Shown here in pieces: positions 19,996 through 29,610 of a stretch of 64,000 bases of DNA (the first letter of the stretch is position 1; every line of letters starts with the position of its first letter). A program made the translations under genes and the position numbers. The stretch spans positions 243,403 to 307,402 of the forward strand of contig BQMJ01000009.1 in the NCBI GenBank assembly GCA_025991245.1, read 5' to 3'. A model generated the notes under the pieces. The model saw nothing but the letters and a program-made list of their open reading frames with translations, was not told the origin of the DNA and did no database searches. This DNA comes from Galdieria partita. Taxonomy: Eukaryota; Rhodophyta; Bangiophyceae; Galdieriales; Galdieriaceae.

Positions 19996-21216
19996 ATGTC
20001 AGAATCATCATATTGTGGCTTCGTGAGTTGCACGTTTCCTTGCCACTTAACAGCAACACTGCGTTCTGCTTCTTTAAACACTTTCAAAAGTTGCTTTGTG
20101 AAGCAAAAGTTTGTGAAGATACGTCCTGCGAAGTTCTTGTCGAAACCTTTCGTTCATCACTTTGTTATGTCGACGACCACGACCAAGACACGTTTCATAG
20201 AGTCCGACTTTTCTGTTTTTCGAATATCTCAAAATGCTGAAGAACTAGCAGCCTCGTTTGGCGGCTACTTTGTGGAAATAGCGTCCAAAGCAATAGAGAA
20301 ACAAGGTAGTTTTACATTGGCCATTTCAGGAGGCTCTGTGCTACAGTATTTTTCAAAAGCGATCCTGGAAACAGCAGGTCGAAGGGAACTTGTTGATTGG
20401 GAAAAGACTTTTATATTTCTGGTAGACGAAAGATATGTTCCCTGGGATGATCCTCAAAGCAACTATGGACAACTTCGCAAGTTCTTACGTTCAAGTGGCA
20501 TCGAGCACAAAGTGAAAGTAAACGTGATAACTTCTTTGTTGAAAGCTGCTGGCTAAGAGAAATATGATAGGTATTCCCAGTAAACACTTCCTTGTCCTTG
20601 GAAGAGGCTGCATCTAGTTATGAGCAGGACATTTTGTCTCGTCAGAATGAACAAGATTTTATTAAAGTTCTGCATCAACCTGTGAAATATCAAGTAGAAG
20701 CAGTTCCAGCTTTTGGTAAGTATAATGATTGAAGGCGAGACTTTTGACTTGATATATTTTGGAAAAGATTTGATACTGCTTGGGTTGGGAGAGGATGGTC
20801 ATACTGCCTCACTGTTTCCCAATAAGGAATTGGTAAGAACTCGTATTGTTTTGAAAAAGCATATGTTGAGTTCTTGTATCGAAGCTTGGTGAAACTAAGA
20901 AACTCGTAGGATATGAAAGAAATTCTCCAAAGCCTCCTTTGGAACGTATTACGCTGACACTTCCTACTATTAATCATGCCAAAAACGTCGCGTTTATTGT
21001 AGTTGGAAAAGGAAAAGCCGAAATAATGCAGCGGCTTTGTGAAGATCACTCGGTACAATATCCAGCTCGCCTGGTTGTTCCAATATTTACTCGCAAAGAA
21101 TGGTATGAACTTGTTTTCCTACTAGTTTTCCATGTTTCAAGACTGTTCTTTTTGGTAGGTTTGTTGACGAAGATGCCATGTCACAAGTCGCTGCAGCTCA
21201 AGACGCTCCCCAATGA
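19996..21216 (+). CDS. PGL: 6-phosphogluconolactonase
   Basis: The enzyme hydrolyses 6-phosphogluconolactone in the oxidative pentose-phosphate pathway. Exons: the first ends HKVK before GTAAAC (about 20,517). The next begins VFPVNTSLSLEEAA, then a segment ending VPAF, then DLILLGLGEDGHTASLFP (family signature), then a region of LERITLTLPTINHAKNVAF, and finally WFVDEDAMSQVAAA with TGA 21214-21216. Other motifs are LAISGGSVLQYF and FLVDERYVPWDDPQSNYG, the sugar-phosphate-binding blocks. Two in-frame starts exist. ATG 19996 adds a 57-residue basic, Ser/Thr-rich leader of plastid type. ATG 20167 (MSTTTTK) would give the bare enzyme. Dual targeting by alternative starts is possible but not shown. 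Confidence 0.92.
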
Positions 21217-21406
21217 AAAGCTATCATACCTATTAGTGTTCTTTTCCCATTTTGGCGAGTTTCCAACTAATTGACCTAAGGAAACAGGTCGATATGCCAC
21301 TGTTCCGAGGCGTTCTGCAGCAAGGTGCTTCAGAACAAACGTCCAGTGAAGTCAAAAGTATTGACCCACTCCGTCGGTTTCACAACTTATTATCCAATAA
21401 AAAACA

Positions 21407-23712
21407 TCACTTTTGTAAAGGTTCCTTGTCGCTTTCGTTCGTTTTATTCAATCCAGGAATACCGGGAAGAGAACGAAAACCAATAACGCTTGATAATTGC
21501 GGGCCTTTGGGCAATCCTGGAAGGATCCTATGCTGTTCTTCAGTGATATGGCTACTTAGCACTGCTTTCTCAGAAGCTGAAGATATGTTTGTTGAAATGC
21601 TTTTTCTAAACATATCAAAGGAACCCTCCTTTCCTTTTTCTGGGTCGGCAACTACTACTTCCTTCGATGCTTCTGGGGGTAACTGAGAATGAGACGAGTC
21701 CAATAAAGAGATAGACTTGTCTTCTTCATCCTGAGACCATAAATGCGAGCCTTGAGAAGCGCGTTCAGTTGGCATCATATTTACTTGTTTTGATAGTGAT
21801 ATAGGAGATTCTTTCAAAAATAATTTACGTGTCACTACAACTCCTATTAAGCAATATTTGTCAATATTATTCAACTATGTCAACAAACCAAGTTACATAC
21901 CTAGTACGCGTTCATGTCCATAATCATGAATATGACCGGTCAACTATTAGAACATGACAATGAGTATAAACGTCATTGTTTCTCAACTGAACGACTTACC
22001 TTGGCAGGTGGTAGTATGTAAGCCTCAGATTGACCAGTTTGGAACAACACGCCAGCACGCTTTCTTTTAGAAAGAAAACCTATGAATTCTTTAAAGTTTT
22101 TTTCATCTCTAGAATCTCTCTATGTCGAAGAACAGTTTTAGGTCACGTATTCAAGGAACGAACAACAGAAACTTACGGGTTTAAAATATACCACACTAAA
22201 TTCTCTAGAAGTTGAGTGCTCTAATCCTTTTACAAACTCTATCGTCGAACTAAGCTCCGTTCTTCCAATCACATTCATCTCTTCTGGAAGAACAGCGTAG
22301 TTGTTCGGTCCGACTAGATAAAACGCCACTGCATTGAACGATATACTTTCATCGAAACTAATCTTGCCTTGCCAAACTGGAGTTCTCCTCTTCGAACGAA
22401 TAGCATCCGTTGTTGAACCTCTCAAAATACTTTTACTAGGTCTATCGGAGTCAGATTCGCCCATAGAAGAAGCAAACTGTTGAAACTTGTCATCTAACCC
22501 ATTGGACATATACAATTCTAAGTTGCTAAGAGTCAGACTTGATGACTGTTGTGCTTCCACACTATTCTTCTGTTGAAGAGAATCATTTGCTTGAAGATCT
22601 GCCTGAATATTGTACACTTCATTTATCGTTTCCCCATTTCCTGATGAAGATCCTTGAACTTTCGACTCTCCATTCTCTGCGTCTTCATTTTGTCTAAATG
22701 TTTCTTGCAATGAGCTATCTTTTGGAAATACTTGATCACTTTCATAAGAGTTCTCTGGTCGTTGCTGCAAAATTTCGGTAGAATTCATTCCTTTCACAAT
22801 ACCGACATCTGTGGGATCCCGTATTACAGCTCTTGCAAAGGACTCTTGTTCTCTTCTCTTCCGTTCTTCTCTCATTGACTTGGAAGCAAGTTCATCAGCT
22901 GTCATTTCAGCAAGTCTTGCTGGTGAAATTTCCGAAACAACTATTGCTCTTTTCAAATCCAAGTTACGTTTACCACGCAAGTTGAAAGTTACGCTACGCA
23001 ACTGCGCCAAATAGTCTGCTTTAAAATATTTTGCATAAAGAGCATTCTCTATATCAAAAGCGATCTTTTCTATAGAAACTCTGTCTATATACTCTCCTGT
23101 GTCTTCTAAATTTTCAAGGAGAGTTTGCTTCAAAACGTTCTTCGCCTTTTCCCTTATGTTTTCTGCTACTTTCTCTTGCATTAACGAGTCCTTTCTAGGG
23201 CTTGTACCAACTTTTGTCGCTCTCGTGTTAGTTTGTACTTTTTCTTTATTTCTTTCTCTGAAAACTTTCTCTCGGGAACGAGACCCAGTTTCACTAGAAC
23301 CAGCGCTTGGTGAAGAAGGACTTTTATCTTTAAAACTATCTTCACTTGGTGGGATTTCGCTATCATTCGCCACATTCTCTTCTGGTCGATTTAAACAATA
23401 ACTTATTTTCTCTTCCCCCTCTTGGTCATAAAGAACCCCTTCATGCCACAAAACTCGTTCAATGAAACAAGTAGAACCAGCTTTGTCGCTATCATAGGAA
23501 ATAGTTAACGATAAAATGGGGGAATCCAAGGGTTCCTGAGTTCTCGGCCAATACCAGTCTTCTTCCTCTTCTATATCCGTTATACGAACTTTCCACCAAC
23601 CCGAGTCTGGCCACCAAACCCAAAACCAATCTTTGGGAAGGTTTTCTTGTAGCAATATATCTTCTCTCTTGCGCTTTGGTCTTTTAGTTTCGGAGTTTTT
23701 CACCTTTACCAT
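21407..23712 (-). CDS. TFIIS central-domain and SPOC-domain protein (PHF3/DIDO/BYE1-like)
   Basis: PHF3/DIDO/BYE1 family proteins bind RNA polymerase II through a TFIIS-like middle domain and, in many, read the phosphorylated CTD with a SPOC domain. Exon 1 (23712-22177, 512 codons) begins with a Trp-rich Tudor-like segment (WFWVWWPDSGWWKVRI). It then carries the TFIIS-M region (EKVAENIREKAKNVLKQTL through ADELASKSMREERKRREQE) and the first half of a SPOC domain (VWQGKISF, NVIGRTEL). Small downstream exons complete SPOC (RAGVLFQTGQSEAYILPP, then HIHDYGHERVL) and a Ser-rich tail ending at 21407. No PHD finger is visible upstream. The ORF stays open to a TTG at 23805, but the first in-frame ATG is 23712, 51 bp from the divergent LCMT start. 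Confidence 0.82.
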
Positions 23713-23763
23713 CACGTTACTGCCACAGTGGTTGTCAATCTCACAATTTTTGTCTTTTACAAA
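23713..23763. promoter_or_regulatory. 51-bp divergent intergenic region (SPOC protein / LCMT)
   Basis: The opposed ATGs at 23712 (minus) and 23764 (plus) leave only this interval for both 5' UTRs. No motif is recognisable. Confidence 0.3.
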
Positions 23764-25091
23764 ATGAAAAATTCTCCGTTGGAACAACAAAGAGCCATTC
23801 AACAAACCAATGATGACGCTGCCATATCAAAATATTGTGCAGTTTCCAAGTAAGTCGAAACAAGTTGAATTGTTCAGTTCTTATAATTTGAATCAAGGGG
23901 TTATTATAGTGACCCTTTTATTTCTTTGTTTGTCAATACCAAAGAGAAGAGACAGCCACTGATAAACCGCGGAACCTATGCACGTGTACGAGCTGTACAA
24001 ATGTTAGTGGAACGATTTCTACAGTCTACAAAGCCTTATGGAAAGAGACAAATCATTAATTTGGGTGCAGGCTTTGACACCCTTTTTTTTCGTTTACGAG
24101 AAAAGGATGTTATTTGCAAGGAGGACATGTTCGTGGAATTGGACTTTCCACAAGTACGATTCCGTTGCTCTCACACTCTATATATATATAAACTCAGAGT
24201 TTCTCATGGGGAGCTTATAGGTAACTCGAATGAAGAGACGAATTGTTCGACAACATAGCGCACTCTATTCGTTATTGACGAAGAATACCGATACGAATTC
24301 CGTTCAAGAAGTTCAAGATGGATTATCTTGTGATATTTATAAGCTGATAGGAGTAGACCTTAAGCAAATAGAGAGTCTATCTTATTTACTGGAACATATT
24401 TGTCAGTTATCGGCGGATTCTCCAACATTGGTTATATCGGAATGTGTCCTTACCTATATAGAACCTCAAAATGCCGATCGAATCATACAATATTTTTCCA
24501 ATTCATTTTCTTTTATAAGCTTTATTTTATTTGAATTGGTGAGTATATTTAAAATATTTTAGTAACTGTTGGCAGTTGGGGTCTTACTGAGTAACTGTAG
24601 ACGTTTCCAACAGATCCTTTTGGTAGACAAATGGTAAAGAACATTGAACAGAGAGGATTTTCACTTTCAAGTTTATCTTTGTATCCATCTCTACAAGCTC
24701 AGAAAGAGCGTTTCACTCAATTTGGATATTCAAAAGTGGATATCAAGAGCATGTATACCATTTATGAGGAGTACGTGAGAACCGGTTTGATTTCATTTAT
24801 AGCATAACAAATAGAAATTCTTGTTGAAAATTAGTGTTCTTGAAGTCGAAGAGAAGCGTAGAATTGAACGTCTTGAGTTATTAGACGAACTGGAAGAGTG
24901 GAGACTTTTATTACAACATTATTTTCTGTTATATTGTTTGAAGGCGAATGCACTGCAAGGTTGGTAAAAAATAGTTGAGGTTTCTTTTGTTCAACACTCT
25001 TTTACTGTTCATTGTAGAAAGTGAAGAAGACAAAATATGGAATTCATTTTGTTTTATTTCCAAAAGTTGCGAAGAAGAGTACTTATCATAA
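23764..25091 (+). CDS. LCMT1: Leucine carboxyl methyltransferase (PP2A-specific)
   Basis: LCMT1 methylates the C-terminal leucine of the PP2A catalytic subunit, which controls B-subunit choice. Exon 1 (from ATG 23764) ends SKYCAVSK before GTAAGT. The next gives RQPLINRGTYARVRAV and the SAM-binding motif NLGAGFDTLFFRL. Then come VELDFPQV, a segment with VISECVLTYIEPQNADR (human LIAECVLVYMTPEQ), PFGRQMVKNIEQRG, and ERIESLELLDELEEW-like sequence near 24,870 onward. The last exon ends SCEEEYLS with TAA 25089-25091. The order of blocks matches human LCMT1 throughout. About six short introns interrupt it. The convergent neighbour IMP1 stops 223 bp away. Confidence 0.9.
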
Positions 25092-25314
25092 AACATTGAA
25101 TTGGGAAATAGAAATATTCTCATTTCTATACTTTGGCTCGTGTACTGGGAGATAACAGCAAGTGAGAGAAAGAAGCTATCAAAAGCTCCTTTTCTCTTTT
25201 GCCAGGAATATCTCTAATATTCTCGAGCAGATAAGAAAATACCTACAAAAGTGAGTCTAAGAAGCACTTGACTTCTTTGACTTTGTCGAATAGGTAGACA
25301 AGTGTTTGAGAACT

Positions 25315-25924
25315 TTAATTGGTTGATATCTTTGGACTGCGACCGATCCATTCTATTTGACTCATTGGCCATATTCTGAGGAATACTCTTCCTACAATCA
25401 GTGCCTCTGGTACCGGTCCATATTCTCTCGAGTCCGTAGAATTGTCCGCATTGTCACCTTGTAACCAAATATAACCTCGAGGAACGTATTGAGGAGTTCG
25501 TTGTCGATATTTCCAAAACCTTGAACTAAAAGGTTTGTCTCCCTACGCACATCGTCGAGTCAAATTAGGTATTGGTTTAAACCACAAAACGGAGATATCG
25601 TTGATGATGAAGAAAGAGGCTTACCACTACTTTTACTCTTTTGCAGATATAGGAGTGTGGATTGGAAGGTGATTTCGCCACAACTACATCACCAGGTTGC
25701 AAAGTACCCCAACGTGGACTTATATGTTCGAAAATCACTATATCACCTTGAGCGTTTAAAGTAGGTTCCATGGAAGGTCCCACACACTAGAGAAAAGTTT
25801 GAAACTATGAAGTTGCACAGCTTCAACTATTTACCACAGAAGCTTCTACACCGTATTTTTGTAACACGTAAAAAGAACAGCCAAACTTTACTAGAAACAA
25901 AAGACTTTGCGAAGCGCTCTTCAT
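25315..25924 (-). CDS. IMP1: Mitochondrial inner-membrane peptidase subunit 1 (signal peptidase I family)
   Basis: IMP1 removes intermembrane-space sorting signals from mitochondrial proteins. There are three exons (25924-25835, 25786-25625, 25542-25315) with introns of 48 and 82 nt, giving 159 aa, near the human length of 166. Motifs: a short hydrophobic N-terminal anchor ([15 protein letters not shown]), then [17 protein letters not shown] with the catalytic Ser. Next come [19 protein letters not shown] with the catalytic Lys, [19 protein letters not shown] (box D/E), and [10 protein letters not shown]. SxPxxPxxxxCKR in place of the bacterial spacing is typical of IMP1. The first exon lies in a different frame from a longer ORF on the same strand, and the ATG at 25924 gives an exact phase match. 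A plastid type I peptidase is the alternative, but the short length favours IMP1. Confidence 0.9.
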
Positions 25925-26036
25925 GGTCTAACCACAAGGTCATTCGGTTGATGGGCAAACGATATTTAGTCCATACAATCTTTGCAAAAGAACAAAAAAG
26001 AAACTGAGTCATATTTAAAAACAATTGATAAATTGT

Positions 26037-26431
26037 TTATACGTTGCTTGGATACAACATAACTCTTACTCGCTTGCCAAAACTAGAAGGTGGCAAATTA
26101 TTTCGAAACTTGGCACGTACAACTCCTCTATTACCGTGTGGTGCTATGATTTTTCCCCAAATTACTCGAACTTTCGTTTTCTTCCCTCCGATGCTTTTTA
26201 TCGGTTTCTTTGCTCGATAAACATATGCTACTCTCTTTCCTATATAAAAGTTGGTGGATACTCGATCTTCTACTCCTTGAATCTTGATTCTTGTCTGATT
26301 AGGATACTGATTACGTAGTGACCTTTTATAGCCCAACACGACACCTTTACAATAAAGCCTTTGCATGTAATTAGCAAAACAAAGACTTCTTTCTTCTTCT
26401 TTTCTTACCTTCCTGAAGATTTCTGAGACAT
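26037..26431 (-). CDS. RPL35A: 60S ribosomal protein eL33 (L35a)
   Basis: Structural protein of the cytosolic large ribosomal subunit. Exon 1 (26431-26409, 23 nt) encodes MSQKSSGR. A 50-nt intron (26408-26359) follows, then exon 2 (26358-26037), for 114 aa, the normal family size. Family blocks are all present: VLGYKRSLRNQ, GKRVAYVYRAK, KTKVRVIWGKI and GNRGVVRAKFRNNLP, with the end RVMLYPSNV. A longer unspliced ORF continues through the intron to a TTG at 26492 but lacks the family N terminus. The start is 72 bp from the start of RPF1 on the other strand, another ribosome-assembly gene. Confidence 0.95.
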
Positions 26432-26503
26432 GTTTGGCTACTAGAAAAGAAAATCGACGACGCCCAACCAGAAAATGAATTGTATTTGACAACCTTTACG
26501 AGA
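26432..26503. promoter_or_regulatory. 72-bp divergent region shared by eL33 and RPF1
   Basis: Opposed start codons at 26431 (minus) and 26504 (plus) bracket this interval. A shared promoter would co-express a ribosomal protein and a 60S assembly factor. That is inference; no motif was identified. Confidence 0.4.
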
Positions 26504-27427
26504 ATGAACGACCTTCCCAAGAACAAAATACGAAGAGCTAAAATAAGACAAGAGACCAAGTTTATGAAGAAGAAACAGAAAAGGAAAGAAAAGGAACAAC
26601 GAAAAAAGGAAGCCGATGCAAGAGGAGAGGTTTGTTAGTTCTGGTTTGTGCTACGTAAATGCTAAGATTGGAATACACAGGATTGGAGAAAACAGCCTTT
26701 AACCTTAGAGGATAAAAGAGTAAAAGTAGAAGAGTCCGAACCTGAGGATAGTTTTATTATTGATCAGGCCGTATCCGATGAGTTTTCAGCAGTATTTTCA
26801 GGATTCATCACCCCCAAAGTCGTTGTAGTGCCTGGCTTAAAAGCGACAAGAATGACTTATCTGTTTATCTCAGAGTTACTTCAAGTAATACCCAATTCTG
26901 TATTTTATGAAAGGAAACGGTCTTCTTTGGCTCAAGCTAGCACAAAAGCCGCGGAGAAGGGTTTTACAGACGTTATCTTTACAGAAGAAAATAGAAAGCA
27001 GATAACTGGTCTCTTTCACGTTCATCTTCCCGATGGTCCTTTTGCATATTATCGTGTTCGAAGTTATATTCCTTGTAAAAAAGTGGTTGGCCATGGAAGA
27101 AGCACGTCAGCTAAGCCAGAAGTTATTTTGAGTCATTTCACAACTCGACTTGGAATTCGTGTTGCAAGAATGCTGGGAGCTTTATTTGCTTTGGAACCGG
27201 AATACTCTGGTAGACAAGTTGTTACGTTGCATAATCAACGTGATTTTATATTCTTTCGGTTTCATCGTTATCAGTTCGATGAGCGTGGGATGAAAGTTTC
27301 GCTTCAGGAACAGGGACCTCGTTTTACCCTTCAATTGCAACATTTGGCCAAAGGTCTTCCAGGAAATGAAAGTGCAGAGGTTGAATTTCGCAAGACTAAG
27401 GCTAGCAAGTACGAGTTTTTCCTCTAA
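26504..27427 (+). CDS. RPF1: Ribosome production factor 1 (Brix domain)
   Basis: RPF1 is a nucleolar Brix protein needed for 25S/27S pre-rRNA processing and 60S assembly. Exon 1 (26504-26629) encodes a very basic leader (KFMKKKQKRKEKEQRKK). A 51-nt intron follows, and exon 2 (26681-27427) completes 290 aa. The Brix fold starts at FITPKVVVVPGLKAT. It includes FTDVIFTEENRK, GLFHVHLPDGPFAYYRV, ILSHFTTRLGIRVARML, and [21 protein letters not shown], all close to human RPF1 ([34 protein letters not shown]). It ends GPRFTLQLQHLAKG and a short tail. RPF2 or IMP4 are excluded by the [14 protein letters not shown] block. Confidence 0.95.
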
Positions 27428-27624
27428 ACATGTTAATGACTGGTACTGTAGAACATAAGTTTTACAAACCAATACCAACACAAAGGACATCCGTTAACTT
27501 TTAATAGTTTGCATACATTCCATGAAGAAGGAATACAATTAGTTGTAGAAAATACGAGAGATTTGTAGTTGCTTTATCCGAAAGAGCAACGGATGGAAAA
27601 AGTATCTTTTCTTTCATAGCAAAT

Positions 27625-28758
27625 TTAGATATCATAAATGGGAGACTCCACCTCATCGTCTCTCGAACGTTTTCGATCAACTCTTAAAGTGGAAGGGATA
27701 TCGACGATACTTCCTAAGCAAGAAAAAGCATCGAATATGAAAATGTTGAAGATGGGTTTCTCATTTCTACTTATTAACTTGACAATTTCTCTACCAAGAA
27801 TTCCAGCCAAACATGAACTTGCTGATATCAACTCTACATCTATAAAGGAACAAAATTTATATAATGACTGCATCTCACATTTTCTTAAGCCAATCTTTTG
27901 ACGTTGCAAAAACATCTCAAACTTTCTCTGTCTCTCTTCTAAACAGTCTTGTTGTGATGTCACACTATACTCTTCCCTCCATTTTCTCACAAAAGCTAGA
28001 AAAACAAGAGATGCTTTACTCGAACTTTGTAAAAGGCCACATTTACAGCTAAAGACTTGTTCCAGAGTAGGGTAGTCAAGTGTATGTTCGTCTTCCAAGG
28101 GGATAGAATAGGAATGGTCATCTTTTGCCTCCTCTGAGTCATTGACGTCCAAATCAATAACTTCATCATTTTTAAAAGGTCTGATCTTTGTTTTAGAAGC
28201 TCTTTCACTGATCTTCTTCAATTGACGATATGTATAATGACAACCTAGATCCAATATTAAAAAACCCAAAGCACCAGCTATTTCAGCATACATAAAAAAG
28301 GTATTGTTATCCCTACAAACTCTGTCCAAAGCAAGAGCAATAGGGGATCCAAGCCTTTCGCAAACCAAACAACAAATTGCGAAAGTCTTAGTTTCAATAA
28401 GTTTGGAGACTCTCTGCAACTCATTTTGTTCTTCTACCAGTTGAGAAAAGTGCTGCTTCAAAAAAGTATTGACAGTATAAATCTGTGCATGTGGGTTCAA
28501 GACACTTAAAGCTTCTACAAGTTGTTCCAAATCGTGGCCCAAATAGGTAACAAACATAGGTTGTCGGCCAAGCGTCTCCGTAACCTCTGAGTATTCGCCA
28601 ATAACCAGAGTTCCCACTCCTGTCAAAACAAGGTCTTTTGCAAGTTCTTCTAAAAGTCCACAATGATATCCATATAAAAATATTCTACTTTGGGATATTT
28701 TTGACTGTGTTTGCAAACCCCAAAGTCTTATTTGACGATCATAAATAGCACTCGTCAT
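27625..28758 (-). CDS. SAE1: SUMO-activating enzyme subunit 1 (AOS1/SAE1)
   Basis: This is the non-catalytic half of the SUMO E1 heterodimer with UBA2. It is a 377-aa intronless ORF. The N terminus SAIYDRQIRLWGLQTQSKIS is the canonical SAE1/ULA1/UBA1 repeat start. A diverged adenylation Rossmann fold follows (RIFLYGYHCGLLEELAKDLVLTGVGTLVIGE) in which the usual GxGxxG becomes GYHCGLLEE, as is common in this pseudo-catalytic subunit. The C-terminal half contains FIDVELISASSCLAGILGREIVKLIS, matching the family (PVCAVVGGILAQEVIKALS). The tail is basic and acidic mixed. NEDD8 E1 subunit ULA1 is the main alternative but is longer. The start is ATG 28758; a TTG at 28767 was not used. Confidence 0.85.
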   Translation of the reverse strand: MTSAIYDRQIRLWGLQTQSKISQSRIFLYGYHCGLLEELAKDLVLTGVGTLVIGEYSEVTETLGRQPMFVTYLGHDLEQLVEALSVLNPHAQIYTVNTFLKQHFSQLVEEQNELQRVSKLIETKTFAICCLVCERLGSPIALALDRVCRDNNTFFMYAEIAGALGFLILDLGCHYTYRQLKKISERASKTKIRPFKNDEVIDLDVNDSEEAKDDHSYSIPLEDEHTLDYPTLEQVFSCKCGLLQSSSKASLVFLAFVRKWREEYSVTSQQDCLEERQRKFEMFLQRQKIGLRKCEMQSLYKFCSFIDVELISASSCLAGILGREIVKLISRNEKPIFNIFIFDAFSCLGSIVDIPSTLRVDRKRSRDDEVESPIYDI

Positions 28759-28905
28759 TTTTATCAAATGCTCAAACCATCTTTACATTTTGTAAATTTC
28801 TATAGAGATTGTTTAGCTACGTTTCACAATCCCTTTTTATTCAATATCTTATTCTATTCATATAAAGCTTCCTGTCAGTATTGGAACCTTGGAAAAATAT
28901 ATTTC

Positions 28906-29469
28906 ATGTCTGCACGCAAGTATTTACTGAGTTTGTCTAATTATATTACGATCAAAAGAGGAGATATTACAAAGGAACAGGTTGATGCCATAGTCAATGC
29001 AGCCAATGAAGAGTTGGCTGTGGGTGGAGGTGTTTGTGGAGCTATTCATAGAGCTGCAGGTCCAGCATATACAGAAGCTTGTTTAAAGGTTCCTCAAGTT
29101 AGACGAGGCGTTCGTTGTCCAACTGGTGAAGCCAGAATAGTCACTGGAGGTCTTTTACCAGCATCATATGTTATTAATACTGTTGGTCCTGTTTATTCTA
29201 GTGTTCCTAATCCTGCAGAGTTATTGGAATCTTGTTACAAATCAGTTTTGCAGGTTGCCAACGATAATGGCTTACGTTCTGTGTCTTTCCCAGCTATATC
29301 CTGTGGCATTTTCGGTTATCCTCTAAGTGAAGCTGCCCAAATAGCCTTGAATTCCTGCAACAAGTATCATGGAAACGTACAAGATATACGTTTTGTATTA
29401 TTCGGTTCAGATGTTTTCGAAGCTTGGGTTGCATGTGCGGAATCACTTGGTTGGAAAAGAATAGAATAG
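28906..29469 (+). CDS. Macrodomain protein (ADP-ribose / O-acetyl-ADP-ribose hydrolase, MacroD-like)
   Basis: From ATG 28906 this is 187 aa and consists of a single macrodomain. Motifs: IKRGDITKEQVDAIVNAANEE with the ADP-ribose-binding Asp and catalytic-type Asn residues, then GGGVCGAIHRAAGPAY, then PTGEARIVTGGLLPASYVI, then VSFPAISCGIFGYPLSEAA for the diphosphate-binding loop. These place it with MacroD/YmdB-type enzymes that hydrolyse O-acetyl-ADP-ribose and mono-ADP-ribose. The frame stays open upstream to ATG 28768, which would add 46 residues rich in Phe, Tyr and Leu and would begin only 9 bp from the SAE1 start. I prefer 28906, but a mitochondrial presequence from 28768 cannot be excluded. 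Confidence 0.9.
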   Translation: MSARKYLLSLSNYITIKRGDITKEQVDAIVNAANEELAVGGGVCGAIHRAAGPAYTEACLKVPQVRRGVRCPTGEARIVTGGLLPASYVINTVGPVYSSVPNPAELLESCYKSVLQVANDNGLRSVSFPAISCGIFGYPLSEAAQIALNSCNKYHGNVQDIRFVLFGSDVFEAWVACAESLGWKRIE

Positions 29470-29610
29470 CTGTAAGATATCTTAAAACTGAACAAGCTCG
29501 TTTTCATGTCCAAGTTTTTGAAAAGTGTCGATGAATATATTGCAAAGTTTAGCACACAATCCATAGCAAATGGAAAAAGACATTTCGTGCCAAAATTGTA
29601 TTTTGAATAA

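Noticed and set aside
25827-26007. ORFs overlapping the IMP1 first exon
   Set aside because: The frame offset by one provides an ATG, hydrophobic anchor and exact splice phase to CVGPSMEPT, so the longer ORFs on both strands are shadows.
26037-26492. 151-codon unspliced reading of eL33
   Set aside because: Its N terminus begins at TTG and does not match eL33. A 23-nt first exon gives the expected MSxxxxGRLY start and family length.
28711-28905. N-terminal extension of the macrodomain protein
   Set aside because: The 46 residues from ATG 28768 are AT-driven Phe/Tyr/Leu/Asn sequence and the start would be 9 bp from SAE1. It was kept only as an alternative.
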